Source of the DNA: Brevibacillus agri | GTDB taxonomy: Bacteria > Bacillota > Bacilli > Brevibacillales > Brevibacillaceae | NCBI RefSeq assembly: GCF_004117055.1 | Contig: NZ_CP026363.1 | Span: 2,658,001-2,722,000, forward strand | Direction: 5' to 3' | DNA: 64,000 nt | Shown: positions 48,039-56,645 of the stretch, piece after piece | Layout: each line of letters opens with the position of its first letter | How positions within the stretch are numbered: the stretch's first letter is position 1 | Program-made: the position numbers and the translations under genes | Notes under the pieces: generated by a model | The model's database searches: none | Told to the model about the DNA's origin: nothing | The model's input: the letters and a program-made list of their open reading frames with translations, nothing else

Positions 48039-49229
48039 ATGAACTGCTGGCTACATAAGCGCAGCCGTTTACGTTCTGCCGGGATTCTGGGCGCTTTTTT
48101 TGCCTGTCTTGGTCTGTGGCTGTCTGGCGGACTAGCCAGTACGGCAGCGGCAAAAGAGCCAGGTCCGGTCATATCGCTGGTAGTGGATGGCAAAGGGGTG
48201 GAGTCTGACGTTTTGCCGCTGCGCCAAAACGGACGGATGCTCGTGCCGATCCGGGTGATTGCCGAAGCGACAGGGTCGCAGGTCGAGTATGATGCCGAGC
48301 AACAGCGCGTTTCTTTTGGCCAAAAAGGCAAGCATGTCTCGCTCGATGTCAACAGTCGGCTGGCGTATGTGAACGGGGAGCGGGTTACGCTGGAGGCGCC
48401 GCCGATTATCGTCAATCAACGTACGCTCGTGCCGCTGCGCTTCGTCAGCGAGGCGCTCGGCTACCAGGTGGAGTGGGACGCGACGTCGTCCGTGGCGCAC
48501 GTGCAGACAAAGCCTGTGGAGGATCGTGCCGTCACGGTAGAGGAAGCCGCCAATCCGTACGTGGTGCAGCCAAATGACACGCTCGGGGCCATTGCGCTTC
48601 GCCACGGGACGACGATGAGTGCGATCAAGAAAAACAACTACTTGTCCAGCGATCAACTGACGATTGGGCAAATTCTGTTTTTGCCGCACGCGGCGAAAAA
48701 AGCGGAGCATCCTCTGGCAGACAAGGTCGGAGATAAACGCTTGCTCGGTCAGGAATACTTGTTTCCGTTCAACGATGCGAGCTGGTACGAGCCGTATGGC
48801 GACAGCTTCGGTTCCGATCGCGAATGGACGGAGAGCCACAACGGCAGTGTCCGCAGGCATGAAGGCATCGACATCATGGCGCCAAAAGGGACGCCGATCT
48901 ATTCGGTTTCGGACGGGACGATCAATCGCGTAGGCTGGAATACGTACGGCGGCTGGCGGATCAACATTACCGATAAAAACGGGCAGTTTCGCATGTATTA
49001 CGCCCACCTCAGCGCCTACGCTCCCGGCCTTCGCGTCGGGGGGACGGTCAAGGCAGGACAGTTGATCGGATTTGTCGGAGATACAGGCTATGGCGGTCCA
49101 GGTACGGTGGGGATGTTTGCGCCTCATCTGCATTTCGGGCTGTATCGGAATGACAACGGACGAGCTGTCGATCCGTACGACTACCTTCGTTACTGGGAGC
49201 AAAACAAAGTGGTAAGCTTGTTTGGGTAA
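48039..49229 (+). CDS. secreted M23 peptidase with stalk (CuAO-N) domains and LysM
   Basis: This encodes 396 residues from ATG 48039 with GGGGAGGGAAAG upstream. A signal peptide (about 1-38, cleavage near ASTAAAK) leads to a copper-amine-oxidase-N-like stalk with two repeats (about 50-155: RMLVPIRVIAEATG and RTLVPLRFVSEALG). One LysM follows (about 172-216, YVVQPNDTLGAIA), then a LytM/M23 zinc peptidase domain (about 270-385). Its metal and active residues appear in HEGIDIMAP, YYAHLS and HLHFGLY. It is probably a cell-wall hydrolase; the stalk repeats are typical of Paenibacillaceae surface proteins. No partner is evident from the neighbours. Confidence 0.9.
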   Translation: MNCWLHKRSRLRSAGILGAFFACLGLWLSGGLASTAAAKEPGPVISLVVDGKGVESDVLPLRQNGRMLVPIRVIAEATGSQVEYDAEQQRVSFGQKGKHVSLDVNSRLAYVNGERVTLEAPPIIVNQRTLVPLRFVSEALGYQVEWDATSSVAHVQTKPVEDRAVTVEEAANPYVVQPNDTLGAIALRHGTTMSAIKKNNYLSSDQLTIGQILFLPHAAKKAEHPLADKVGDKRLLGQEYLFPFNDASWYEPYGDSFGSDREWTESHNGSVRRHEGIDIMAPKGTPIYSVSDGTINRVGWNTYGGWRINITDKNGQFRMYYAHLSAYAPGLRVGGTVKAGQLIGFVGDTGYGGPGTVGMFAPHLHFGLYRNDNGRAVDPYDYLRYWEQNKVVSLFG

Positions 49230-49245
49230 TGGGACAGACTATACG
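49218..49245 (+). promoter_or_regulatory. possible promoter for the 51-aa gene
   Basis: TTGTTT (49218-49223), 16 bases, TATACG (49240-49245), overlapping the end of the M23 gene. Confidence 0.35.
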
Positions 49246-49279
49246 GTAAGGAATCCTGACGAATAGGAGGGCTTTTCGT

Positions 49280-49435
49280 ATGTGGATCTGTCCATACTGT
49301 GGAGGAAATCACGGCTTGCCTTTTCACGACGAGCAGTTGGATGGCGTGCTTTGCCTGTCTTCTGATTGCGGCCGGTTCGTGGAAGAAGGCGGCACTTCGG
49401 AAGACACCAGAGATTGGGATTATATGGATATGTAG
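49280..49435 (+). CDS. 51-aa zinc-ribbon-like small protein
   Basis: A short frame from ATG 49280 to TAG 49433-49435, preceded nine bases upstream by a good TAGGAGG and followed within six bases by a strong terminator. It encodes 51 residues. The product starts MWICPYCGGNHG and has a second Cys pair in CLSSDCGRF, giving a C-x2-C ... C-x4-C zinc-knuckle spacing. An acidic tail follows (EEGGTSEDTRDWDYMDM). Ribosome-binding site, metal-type cysteine pattern and own terminator make it a likely real gene. I do not recognise a named family; it could bind nucleic acid or act as a small adaptor. Confidence 0.7.
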   Translation: MWICPYCGGNHGLPFHDEQLDGVLCLSSDCGRFVEEGGTSEDTRDWDYMDM

Positions 49436-49440
49436 CATCG

Positions 49441-49486
49441 AGAGCGAGCACGCGCCCGAGAAGGCCGGCTTGCTCTTTTTCTTTTT
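49441..49486 (+). terminator. terminator after the 51-aa gene
   Basis: AGAGCGAGC (49441-49449) pairs with GCTTGCTCT (49468-49476, one G-U), with an inner GCC/GGC stem, followed by TTTTTCTTTTT. Confidence 0.82.
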
Positions 49487-49664
49487 CGCGAAAAAAACGC
49501 AGGAACAGCCGGACGCCAAAGGACGAAAGCGAGGAGTCTTACGGCGGGCCGCAGGCGCATACGATGGAAAACAGGGCAGTTATAATGGAAGATTCTGATG
49601 AAAGATGGCCTGCCAATTGGTTACAATAGAGAAGTATAAGCAGATGGAGAAGGGAGAAGTTGCC
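49487..49664 (+). other. spacer before ymfF
   Basis: This 178-base gap holds no gene I can support. A perfect TATAAT at 49581-49586 could be the ymfF -10, but no -35 hexamer is visible at the right distance. Confidence 0.35.
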
Positions 49665-50960
49665 ATGAAAGCACAGACGTCTGAGATCGCGTTTCAAAGC
49701 TCCCAAATGAACGGGATGAACGTACATATTCTTCCGACCGCCAAATTCAAGACTACGACGATCGTGACGATGATTGAACAGGCTCTGTCGGAGGAACACG
49801 TGACCAAGACCGCGCTGCTGGCGAACGTCATGAAGCGGGCGAGCGCCCGTTTTCCGGAGACCAAGCTGTTGCGTGCGCACCTCGACTTTTTGTACGGCGC
49901 CATTTTTGATGTAGATGTCATGAAAAAAGGCGAACGGCAAATCCTGCAAATTTATATGGAGGTGCCGAACGAGAAGTACTTGTCTAAAGAGGACGCGCTA
50001 TTGGAGCAGGCGATTCAGTTCGTAGGCGACATGCTGGTGCGGCCGTATGTGCAAAACAATGCGTTTGCCGAGAAGTATGTGACGCAGGAAAAAGAAGCGC
50101 TGCGAAAGCGGATCGAGAGCCTGATTGACGACAAGATGAAGTACGCCAATCAGCGCGTCACAGAAGAGATGTGCAAAGGAGAGCCGTTCTCCCTGCTGGT
50201 CCAGGGGCGAGTGCAAGACTTGCCGGCGATCACGGGCCAGGAGCTGTACCGCTATTTTCAGGAAATCACCACAACCAATCCGATCAACATGTTTGTCGTC
50301 GGGGATGTCGAGCCGCAAACAGTGGCCGATGCGATCCGCACGCACATCCCGCTTGCGCGCAAGGCAGCGGGCGAGTTGCAGCTCGGTGGCGCGACCAAGC
50401 AAGTTGCGGAAGAAAAGGAAGTCGTCGATCGCCTCGATGTGAACCAGGCCAAGCTGAATATCGGCTGCCGCACGCAGGTGACGTACAAGGATGACGACTA
50501 TCCGGCCTTGCTGTTGTACAACGGCATTTTGGGCGGATTCCCGCATTCCAAGTTGTTTGTCAATGTCCGGGAAAAAGAAAGCCTCGCTTACTACGCTGTA
50601 TCGCGCCTGGAGAGCCATAAAGGAATCATGATGATTATGTCCGGCATCGACGTCGGCAAATACAAGCGCGCAGTCGAGATCATCAAGGAACAGTTGGAGC
50701 AGATGCGGGCAGGCAATATTTCCGAGGAAGAGCTGACGCAGACGCGAGCTACCTTGTCCAACCAGTTTCGCGAGCTTTTGGACAGCGCCCGCGGCATGAT
50801 TGATTTCACTTACAACGGCGTGATTAGCGGCCGCAAGCGCAAGCTGGATGAACTGCTCGCGGGAATTGAGCAGGCCGGCATCGAAGACATCAAACGGGTG
50901 GCGAATAAGGTAGCGATCGATACGATCTACTTGCTGCGCGACAAGAAGGGAGAGGCGTAA
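49665..50960 (+). CDS. ymfF: M16-family peptidase-like protein lacking the zinc motif (YmfF)
   Basis: This encodes 431 residues from ATG 49665 with AAGGGAGA upstream; the earlier frame start at 49605 has no ribosome-binding site. The overall M16 fold is visible (VREKESLAYYAVSRLESHKG; C-terminal ELLAGIEQAG). The HxxEH zinc-binding motif is absent where expected, in the region around LLANVMKRASARFPETK. It is therefore the non-catalytic partner of the next gene, as subunits of mitochondrial-type processing peptidases are. In B. subtilis ymfF and ymfH are likewise adjacent. Spacing to ymfH is two bases. Confidence 0.92.
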   Translation: MKAQTSEIAFQSSQMNGMNVHILPTAKFKTTTIVTMIEQALSEEHVTKTALLANVMKRASARFPETKLLRAHLDFLYGAIFDVDVMKKGERQILQIYMEVPNEKYLSKEDALLEQAIQFVGDMLVRPYVQNNAFAEKYVTQEKEALRKRIESLIDDKMKYANQRVTEEMCKGEPFSLLVQGRVQDLPAITGQELYRYFQEITTTNPINMFVVGDVEPQTVADAIRTHIPLARKAAGELQLGGATKQVAEEKEVVDRLDVNQAKLNIGCRTQVTYKDDDYPALLLYNGILGGFPHSKLFVNVREKESLAYYAVSRLESHKGIMMIMSGIDVGKYKRAVEIIKEQLEQMRAGNISEEELTQTRATLSNQFRELLDSARGMIDFTYNGVISGRKRKLDELLAGIEQAGIEDIKRVANKVAIDTIYLLRDKKGEA

Positions 50961-50962
50961 TT

Positions 50963-52255
50963 ATGCAGACGACTGTTTTTGAGCAAGTAAACGAAACCGT
51001 CTACCACGAAACATTGGACAATGGGCTGCAAGTTTTCCTGGTTCCCAAGCAAGGCTTCAGCAAGACGTACGCCGTATTTACCACACGCTATGGCTCGATT
51101 GACAGCCACTTCAAGACGCGCAGCGGCGAAGAGATTAATGTGCCGGACGGAATCGCGCATTTTCTTGAGCACAAAATGTTTGAGAAAAAAGATCGCGACG
51201 TCATGCACGAGTTCAGCAAAAACGGAGCCTCCTGCAACGCGTTCACCAGCTTCAACCGCACCGCTTACCTTTTTTCGTGCACAGACAAGCTGGATGACAA
51301 CTTGAATTTGCTGCTCGATTACGTGCAAGAGCCGTACTTCACCGATGCCAGCGTGGAAAAGGAAAAAGGAATCATCGGTCAGGAAATTACGATGTACGAC
51401 GACAATCCGGACTGGAAAGTGTACATGAATCTGCTCAAGGCGATGTACCAAAAATACCCGATCAACATCGAAATCGCGGGCACGATCGAAACGATCTCGC
51501 ACATCACCAAAGAATACCTCTACCAATGCTATGAAACGTTTTACCATCCGGCGAACATGCTGCTTCTGGTCGTAGGCTCGTTTGAACCGGAGGCGATCAT
51601 GAAGCTGATCCGCGAGAACCAGACGAAAAAGGAATTTCCGCCAGCTCCGCAAATTACCCGGGTATTTCCCGAGGAGCCTGCCGCACCGGCTCAGGAAAAG
51701 ATCGAAGCGTTTCTCACCGTCGGTCTGCCCAAGTGCATGATCGGCATCAAGGAAAAGGAAACGGGACTGACCAAAGAAGCGTTGCTGCGCAGAGATTTGA
51801 CGACGAAGCTCGTATTGGACATCGCGTTTGGCACCAGCTCGGCTATTTATGAGCGGCTGTACGAGAGCGAGCTGATTACGGACAGCTTTGATTTTGACTA
51901 CAGCAGCGAACAGGACTACGCCTATACGATCATCGGCGGAGATACGCCCGACCCGGATCGGCTCGTGGCGACGATCAAGGCAGAAATCGCGCAGCTCAAG
52001 CAAAAAGGGATCAGCCAGGAGGAGTTCGAGCGGGCCAAGCGGAAAAAGATCGGCCATTTCCTGCGCTCGCTCAACTCCGTGGAGTTTATCGCCAATCAGT
52101 TTACGAGCTTCAAGTTCAACGGAAACGATCTGTTCTCCGTGGTGCCAACGTTGGAGTCAATTACACGCGAAGAAGCGGAGACGCGCCTGCAGGAGCATTT
52201 TCTCGAGGAGCAAATGGCGGTATCCATCGTGCGTTCCGCTTCGCCGCAGGAGTAG
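50963..52255 (+). CDS. ymfH: M16-family zinc peptidase (YmfH)
   Basis: This encodes 430 residues from ATG 50963, two bases after ymfF. The zinc motif HFLEH is at residues 66-70 (GIAHFLEHKMFEKKD), and GIIGQEITMYDDNPDW supplies the third ligand. The protein probably forms a heterodimer with YmfF, contributing the active site. The physiological substrate is unknown to me. A third M16 gene (mlpA) is 20 kb upstream, so the window has two independent M16 systems. Confidence 0.93.
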   Translation: MQTTVFEQVNETVYHETLDNGLQVFLVPKQGFSKTYAVFTTRYGSIDSHFKTRSGEEINVPDGIAHFLEHKMFEKKDRDVMHEFSKNGASCNAFTSFNRTAYLFSCTDKLDDNLNLLLDYVQEPYFTDASVEKEKGIIGQEITMYDDNPDWKVYMNLLKAMYQKYPINIEIAGTIETISHITKEYLYQCYETFYHPANMLLLVVGSFEPEAIMKLIRENQTKKEFPPAPQITRVFPEEPAAPAQEKIEAFLTVGLPKCMIGIKEKETGLTKEALLRRDLTTKLVLDIAFGTSSAIYERLYESELITDSFDFDYSSEQDYAYTIIGGDTPDPDRLVATIKAEIAQLKQKGISQEEFERAKRKKIGHFLRSLNSVEFIANQFTSFKFNGNDLFSVVPTLESITREEAETRLQEHFLEEQMAVSIVRSASPQE

Positions 52256-52258
52256 AAA

Positions 52259-52999
52259 ATGAGCATGACGGAAAAAATGCCTTGGGCATTGGTGACGGGG
52301 GCTTCCGGAGAAATCGGCCAGGCGATCGGTACTTACCTGGCGGAAGCAGGGGTGCCCCTTTACCTGCATTACAACCGCTCAGAGCACAAGCTGGACCGGC
52401 TGGTGCATCTGTGCTCTGAGCGCGCTGTCCCTTGCGTCAAGCTGCAGGCTGACTTGCGCGATCCTGGGCAGATCGCGGCGATGTTCGGGCAGATGTCAGC
52501 GCCGCCGCTTCTCGTTGTCAACAACGCCTCGGCCGATCACGTCGGGTTGTTTACCGACGTGTCTGTCGAGACGTTTGACGAGCTGGTGGCGATGAACGTT
52601 CGCTCCGCCTTTTTGGTTTGCCAGGCTGCCTTGCCTGCGATGCTGCGCGAGCGCTACGGACGAATCGTCAATGTCTCGTCGATCTGGGGACTGACTGGCG
52701 GCTCCTGCGAGGTGCTTTACTCCTTGACCAAAGGCGCGATCAACACGTTTACCAAAGCGCTCGCCAAGGAAATGGCCCCGAATGGCATCACGGTCAACGC
52801 GGTTGCTCCCGGAGCGATCCAGGGCGGGATGATGGAGCGTTTTTCCCCGGATGAAGTGGAGATGATCGCGGACGAAATCCCTGCGAACCGCCTGGGCGAT
52901 CCCCGCGAGGTGGCGGCTGTCGTGCGGTTTTTGCTGTCCGCAGACGCGAGCTACGTCACAGGCCAGATCATCAGTCCAAACGGCGGCTGGTACACGTAA
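52259..52999 (+). CDS. ymfI: short-chain dehydrogenase YmfI (EF-P 5-aminopentanone reductase)
   Basis: This encodes 246 residues from ATG 52259, with AGGAG six bases upstream and 3 bases after ymfH. This is a classical SDR: VTGASGEIGQAIG (cofactor loop), VVNNASADH, catalytic Ser in VNVSSIWG and Tyr/Lys in LYSLTKGAINTF. B. subtilis YmfI reduces the 5-aminopentanone on elongation factor P to 5-aminopentanol. Location after ymfFH supports that identity over a fatty-acid FabG, but sequence alone cannot fully separate the two. Confidence 0.82.
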   Translation: MSMTEKMPWALVTGASGEIGQAIGTYLAEAGVPLYLHYNRSEHKLDRLVHLCSERAVPCVKLQADLRDPGQIAAMFGQMSAPPLLVVNNASADHVGLFTDVSVETFDELVAMNVRSAFLVCQAALPAMLRERYGRIVNVSSIWGLTGGSCEVLYSLTKGAINTFTKALAKEMAPNGITVNAVAPGAIQGGMMERFSPDEVEMIADEIPANRLGDPREVAAVVRFLLSADASYVTGQIISPNGGWYT

Positions 53000-53110
53000 G
53001 TCCTGTTCCCGCTCTCGTGAATAATTTCCGAGAAATGGTGGAAGTCTACCTCTTGTGTGGGCGGTCGGTAGAAGACCGTTGCCGCAACGAAAAAAGGAGG
53101 GAATTTCCTA

Positions 53111-53380
53111 ATGTCGATTTTGGACAACTTTCGCGACTGGAAAGAGTTTCTCGGAGAGCGAGTAGAGCAGGCGAAACAGGCTGGCATGGAAAGCCAGACA
53201 CTGGAAAACGTAGCGTACCAGATTGGAGGCTATCTGGCAGAGCAGGTCGACCCGAAAAACGAACAAGAGCGTCTGTTGAAGCAGCTCTGGGATGCGGGCG
53301 ATCAGCAGCAACAGCAAGCACTCGCTTCCCTCATGGTGAAGCTCGTTCAAAATTCCGATAATGTCAATCGTGGCAACTAG
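53111..53380 (+). CDS. ymfJ: DUF3243 protein YmfJ
   Basis: This encodes 89 residues from ATG 53111 with AAAGGAGGG upstream. It is a small helical acidic protein: SILDNFRDWKEFLGERVEQA, then NVAYQIGGYLAEQVDPKNEQERLLKQLWD. No membrane segment or cysteine. The DUF3243 family is restricted to Bacillales and always near ymfK. No function is known to me. A terminator directly after it makes it the end of the ymfI unit or a separate short transcript. Confidence 0.85.
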   Translation: MSILDNFRDWKEFLGERVEQAKQAGMESQTLENVAYQIGGYLAEQVDPKNEQERLLKQLWDAGDQQQQQALASLMVKLVQNSDNVNRGN

Positions 53381-53386
53381 ACGTTT

Positions 53387-53415
53387 AAATCCCCTATTCA
53401 TGGGGATTTTTCTTT
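53387..53415 (+). terminator. terminator after ymfJ
   Basis: AAATCCCC (53387-53394) and GGGGATTT (53402-53409) with a TATTCAT loop, then TTCTTTT. Confidence 0.8.
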
Positions 53416-53421
53416 TCGCGT

Positions 53422-53449
53422 TTGTCGAATGATACGAACGTGATATACT
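53422..53449 (+). promoter_or_regulatory. promoter of ymfK
   Basis: TTGTCG (53422-53427), 16 bases, TATACT (53444-53449), just after the ymfJ terminator. Confidence 0.6.
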
Positions 53450-53488
53450 ACAGAAGAAGATCATTTTGGGTGGCGGAGAGGATTGTAT

Positions 53489-54268
53489 ATGGAAGCGAAA
53501 AAAGAATGGTACATGGAGTACGAAATTGCCCGCAACCGTCCGGGTCTGTTAGGGGACGTGTCTTCTATTCTGGGGATGTTGAACATTAATATCGTGACGA
53601 TCAACGGCGTGGATACGATGCGACGCGGCATGCTGCTCTTGACGGACGACGATGAAAAAATGGAGGTTTTGCGCAACGTTGTGCAAAAAATGGACAACAT
53701 AACCATAACGAGGTTGCGTCCCCCGACCATGCTCGACCGTCTTGCCGTTCGGCATGGCCGGTACATCGAGCGTGACAGCGAGGACAAAAAAACGTTCCGT
53801 TTTGTGCGCGACGAGCTGGGGCTTTTGGTAGACTTCATGGCCGAGATTTTGAAAAAAGAGGGCCATCAGCTAATCGGCATCCGGGGAATGCCTCGCGTGG
53901 GGAAGACGGAGTCGATGATTGCAGCAAGTGTCTCGGCGAACAAGCGCTGGACGTTCATTTCCTCAACTTTGCTGCGACAAACGGTGCGAAGCTCCTTAGC
54001 CATTGATGAGATGTCTACCGATCATGTATATTTGATAGATGGGATTGTTTCAACGCTGCGATCGACAGAGAAGCACTACACCCTGCTTCGGGAGATTATG
54101 AACTTTCCTGCCGCGAAAATCATTGAGCATCCGGATATTTTTGTGCGGGAGTCTGAGTACGAAATGTCTGATTTCCACTACATTATCGAACTTCGCCACT
54201 ATCCAGATGAGGAGATTACATACGAGCTGATTAACAATCGCGGCTTTGATAATTTTGACATGAATTAA
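53489..54268 (+). CDS. ymfK: DUF3388 protein YmfK with ACT-like and P-loop-like segments
   Basis: This encodes 259 residues from ATG 53489, seven bases after GGAGAGG; the TTG at 53483 is too close. The N-terminal 75 residues read as an ACT domain (EIARNRPGLLGDVSSILGMLNIN, then TINGVDTM). The middle has a Walker-A-like GMPRVGKTES (about residue 131), and the next part a YLIDGIVSTLR hydrophobic-Asp strand that could be a Walker B. This combination of ligand-sensing and nucleotide-binding modules is unusual. The DUF3388 family has no known function. Followed by ymfM. Confidence 0.87.
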   Translation: MEAKKEWYMEYEIARNRPGLLGDVSSILGMLNINIVTINGVDTMRRGMLLLTDDDEKMEVLRNVVQKMDNITITRLRPPTMLDRLAVRHGRYIERDSEDKKTFRFVRDELGLLVDFMAEILKKEGHQLIGIRGMPRVGKTESMIAASVSANKRWTFISSTLLRQTVRSSLAIDEMSTDHVYLIDGIVSTLRSTEKHYTLLREIMNFPAAKIIEHPDIFVRESEYEMSDFHYIIELRHYPDEEITYELINNRGFDNFDMN

Positions 54269-54280
54269 GGAGGGGCAACT

Positions 54281-55186
54281 GTGTCTGAGCTAGGTCAAGT
54301 CTTGCAAAGGGCCCGCGAGGAAAAAGGAATCACGCTCGACGACATCCAACGAATCACCAAGATACAGCGGCGATATTTGGAAGCCATTGAAAGAGGTCAT
54401 TTTCATGTACTTCCTGGCCACTTTTATGCGCGTGCGTTCATAAAGAGCTATGCGGAAGCCGTCGGTTTGGACCCGAATCACATCCTGACGCATTTTCAGG
54501 CCGATTTGCCAGCCCAGCCGCCAACGGAGCAAGTGGAGAGATTGCGTCGCCGGAGAGTTGCTTCCGCGAATAATCCGCTGCAGGCGGGGCGTTGGGTCAC
54601 CAAAACTTTGCTGGTGTTGTTCATTGCCTTGATTATCGGCGTTATTTACATCGCAGCAGTAAATAACAACGGCAATATCAGCACGCAGCCTGTACCGAGC
54701 GGAACAGTCACTCCTGGAGCGGAAATCGTCACTCCGGACAAAGGTGGAGGGGTTCCCACCTCGCCGATCGCGCAGCAGCCGCAACCGCCATCTACTGTCA
54801 CGCCTCCCCCTGAGCCGGGAACGACGACACCCGAGCCGGGAGAGGTCACTTCTCAGGCGACGATCACGTTCGATTCGCAGCAAGGTTCCATGTACAACTA
54901 CTCCCTGCAGGGTGGAGAAAAAATCACCGTCCACCTGAAAGTGAAGGAAGACAGAAGCTGGTTCGGGGTATCGGAAGGAAAAGGCAAAAAGTACGTCGAG
55001 GAAGGCGAACTGAAAAAGGGAGCCAAGGAAGAAATCACGATTGAACTGGGGAAATCGGCGTATGTGCGTCTCGGAAAGCCGACCGTTGTCGAATTGACGG
55101 TGAACGGAGCGGTAGTCGATACGTCCAAAATGAAGTTCATGCCGTCGAACATCACCATCAAAATGAAAGAAGCAGCAGCACAGTAG
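54281..55186 (+). CDS. rodZ: RodZ-family cytoskeletal/HTH protein (YmfM)
   Basis: This encodes 301 residues from GTG 54281 with TAAGGAGGGG upstream. The cytoplasmic HTH-25 domain (about 3-70: GQVLQRAREEKGITLDDIQRIT ... YARAFIKSYAEAVGLD) leads through a basic stretch to one membrane helix (about 107-126). A Pro/Thr-rich extracellular linker and a C-terminal DUF4115 beta domain (about 190-297) follow. RodZ anchors the MreB elongation machinery. In B. subtilis this is ymfM, upstream of pgsA. Confidence 0.92.
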   Translation: MSELGQVLQRAREEKGITLDDIQRITKIQRRYLEAIERGHFHVLPGHFYARAFIKSYAEAVGLDPNHILTHFQADLPAQPPTEQVERLRRRRVASANNPLQAGRWVTKTLLVLFIALIIGVIYIAAVNNNGNISTQPVPSGTVTPGAEIVTPDKGGGVPTSPIAQQPQPPSTVTPPPEPGTTTPEPGEVTSQATITFDSQQGSMYNYSLQGGEKITVHLKVKEDRSWFGVSEGKGKKYVEEGELKKGAKEEITIELGKSAYVRLGKPTVVELTVNGAVVDTSKMKFMPSNITIKMKEAAAQ

Positions 55187-55208
55187 GCAAGCGTAATGCT
55201 TGCCTTTC
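55185..55208 (+). terminator. weak terminator overlapping the rodZ stop
   Basis: AGGCAAGC (55185-55192) pairs with GCTTGCCT (55198-55205) around GTAAT; only TTTCG follows. Confidence 0.6.
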
Positions 55209-55223
55209 GTACTTTCGTCTCTT

Positions 55224-55253
55224 TTGACACTTCCTTTAGGCTTATATTATACT
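55224..55253 (+). promoter_or_regulatory. promoter of rimO
   Basis: TTGACA (55224-55229), 18 bases, TATACT (55248-55253). Confidence 0.7.
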
Positions 55254-55298
55254 GGATAGGTGTAATATGGGCTGGTGTGACCAATTGGAGGAAAAAAG

Positions 55299-56645
55299 AT
55301 GGCAGAGAAGGTAGGTACGCGAGAAAAAGTAGCGATTGTTACGCTGGGCTGTGAAAAGAATCTTGTCGATTCGGACATGATGGCCCATCTGATAGATGAA
55401 AAAGGCTATGAACTGGTTGACAATCCGGAAGAAGCAACCGTGGTCATCGTCAATACCTGTGGTTTCATCGATGCAGCCAAGGAAGAATCTGTGAACAAGA
55501 TTCTGGAAATGGGTGAATTGAAGGAAACCGGCAAGCTGAAATCGCTTGTGGTGGCAGGCTGTCTCACACAACGCTACAAAGAGGATATCTTGAACGAGAT
55601 TCCCGAGGTGGACGGCATTGTCGGTACAGGCGATTTTATGTCGATTACAGGGATCATTGAAGAATCGCTGGCGGGCAAGCGTCCGATTTTTGTGGGCAAC
55701 CCGATCTTTACGTACGAAGATGTAGTAAAGCGGAAGGTGAAGGAAGGCACGTACTCTGCATACATTAAAATTGCCGAGGGCTGCGACAACGCCTGTACCT
55801 TCTGTAGTATTCCCCTGATGCGGGGTGGCTTCCGCAGCCGGACGATTGAATCCATCGTCGAAGAGGCGCGCCACCTGGCTGCGCAGGGGATTGTAGAAGT
55901 GAGCCTGATCGCTCAAGATTCCACGAACTACGGTACAGACATTTACGATGGAAAGCTGATGTTGCCAGAGCTGTTGAACCGTTTGGCGGAAGTGGATGGA
56001 ATCGAGTGGATTCGTCTGCACTACGCCTATCCGGGCTTTTTTACAGACGAGCTGATCCACACGTTTGCGACCAATCCAAAAGTGTGCAAATACGTGGACA
56101 TGCCGCTGCAACACTCGGAAGACCATATCCTGAAAAGAATGCGTCGTCCGGGGCGACAAACGGATATTCGCGAGCTTGTGGCGAAAATCCGCGCGCAGGT
56201 GCCGGATGTAGCGCTGCGCACCTCGTTGATCGTAGGCTTCCCTGGAGAGACAGAAGAGGACTTCGAGCGCCTTTGCGAGTTTGTGAAGGACATCCGCTTC
56301 GATCGACTGGGCGTGTTTACGTATTCGAATGAGGATGACACTCCTGCTTCCCGCTTGCCCGACCATGTCGACGAAGAAGTCAAGGAAAAGCGCGCGAACA
56401 TGCTGATGGAAATTCAGCGTGAGGTTGCAGGCGATCGCAACGGTCGCTTCGTCGGCCAGGAGCTGGACGTTCTCATCGAACGCTACGAGGGACGCAACGA
56501 TATTTATGTAGGCCGGACGCAATACGACGCCCCGGAAATTGACGGGGAAGTATTCGTCACAGGGTTCAAAGGCAAATTAGGCTCTATCGTAAAAGTGAAG
56601 ATCACACACTCCTATGAATACGATTTGGCCGGGGAGGTAGTCTAG
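55299..56645 (+). CDS. rimO: ribosomal protein S12 methylthiotransferase
   Basis: This encodes 448 residues from ATG 55299 with TTGGAGGAAA upstream. This is a radical-SAM methylthiotransferase: the N-terminal UPF0004 domain has three cluster cysteines (TLGCEKN, VNTCGF, VAGCLTQ), the radical-SAM motif is EGCDNACTFCSIP, and a TRAM domain closes the protein. VTLGCEKNLVDSDMM is the RimO form, distinguishing it from MiaB and MtaB. It modifies Asp88-equivalent of S12. B. subtilis lacks a RimO, so this is a difference from the model. Confidence 0.93.
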   Translation: MAEKVGTREKVAIVTLGCEKNLVDSDMMAHLIDEKGYELVDNPEEATVVIVNTCGFIDAAKEESVNKILEMGELKETGKLKSLVVAGCLTQRYKEDILNEIPEVDGIVGTGDFMSITGIIEESLAGKRPIFVGNPIFTYEDVVKRKVKEGTYSAYIKIAEGCDNACTFCSIPLMRGGFRSRTIESIVEEARHLAAQGIVEVSLIAQDSTNYGTDIYDGKLMLPELLNRLAEVDGIEWIRLHYAYPGFFTDELIHTFATNPKVCKYVDMPLQHSEDHILKRMRRPGRQTDIRELVAKIRAQVPDVALRTSLIVGFPGETEEDFERLCEFVKDIRFDRLGVFTYSNEDDTPASRLPDHVDEEVKEKRANMLMEIQREVAGDRNGRFVGQELDVLIERYEGRNDIYVGRTQYDAPEIDGEVFVTGFKGKLGSIVKVKITHSYEYDLAGEVV

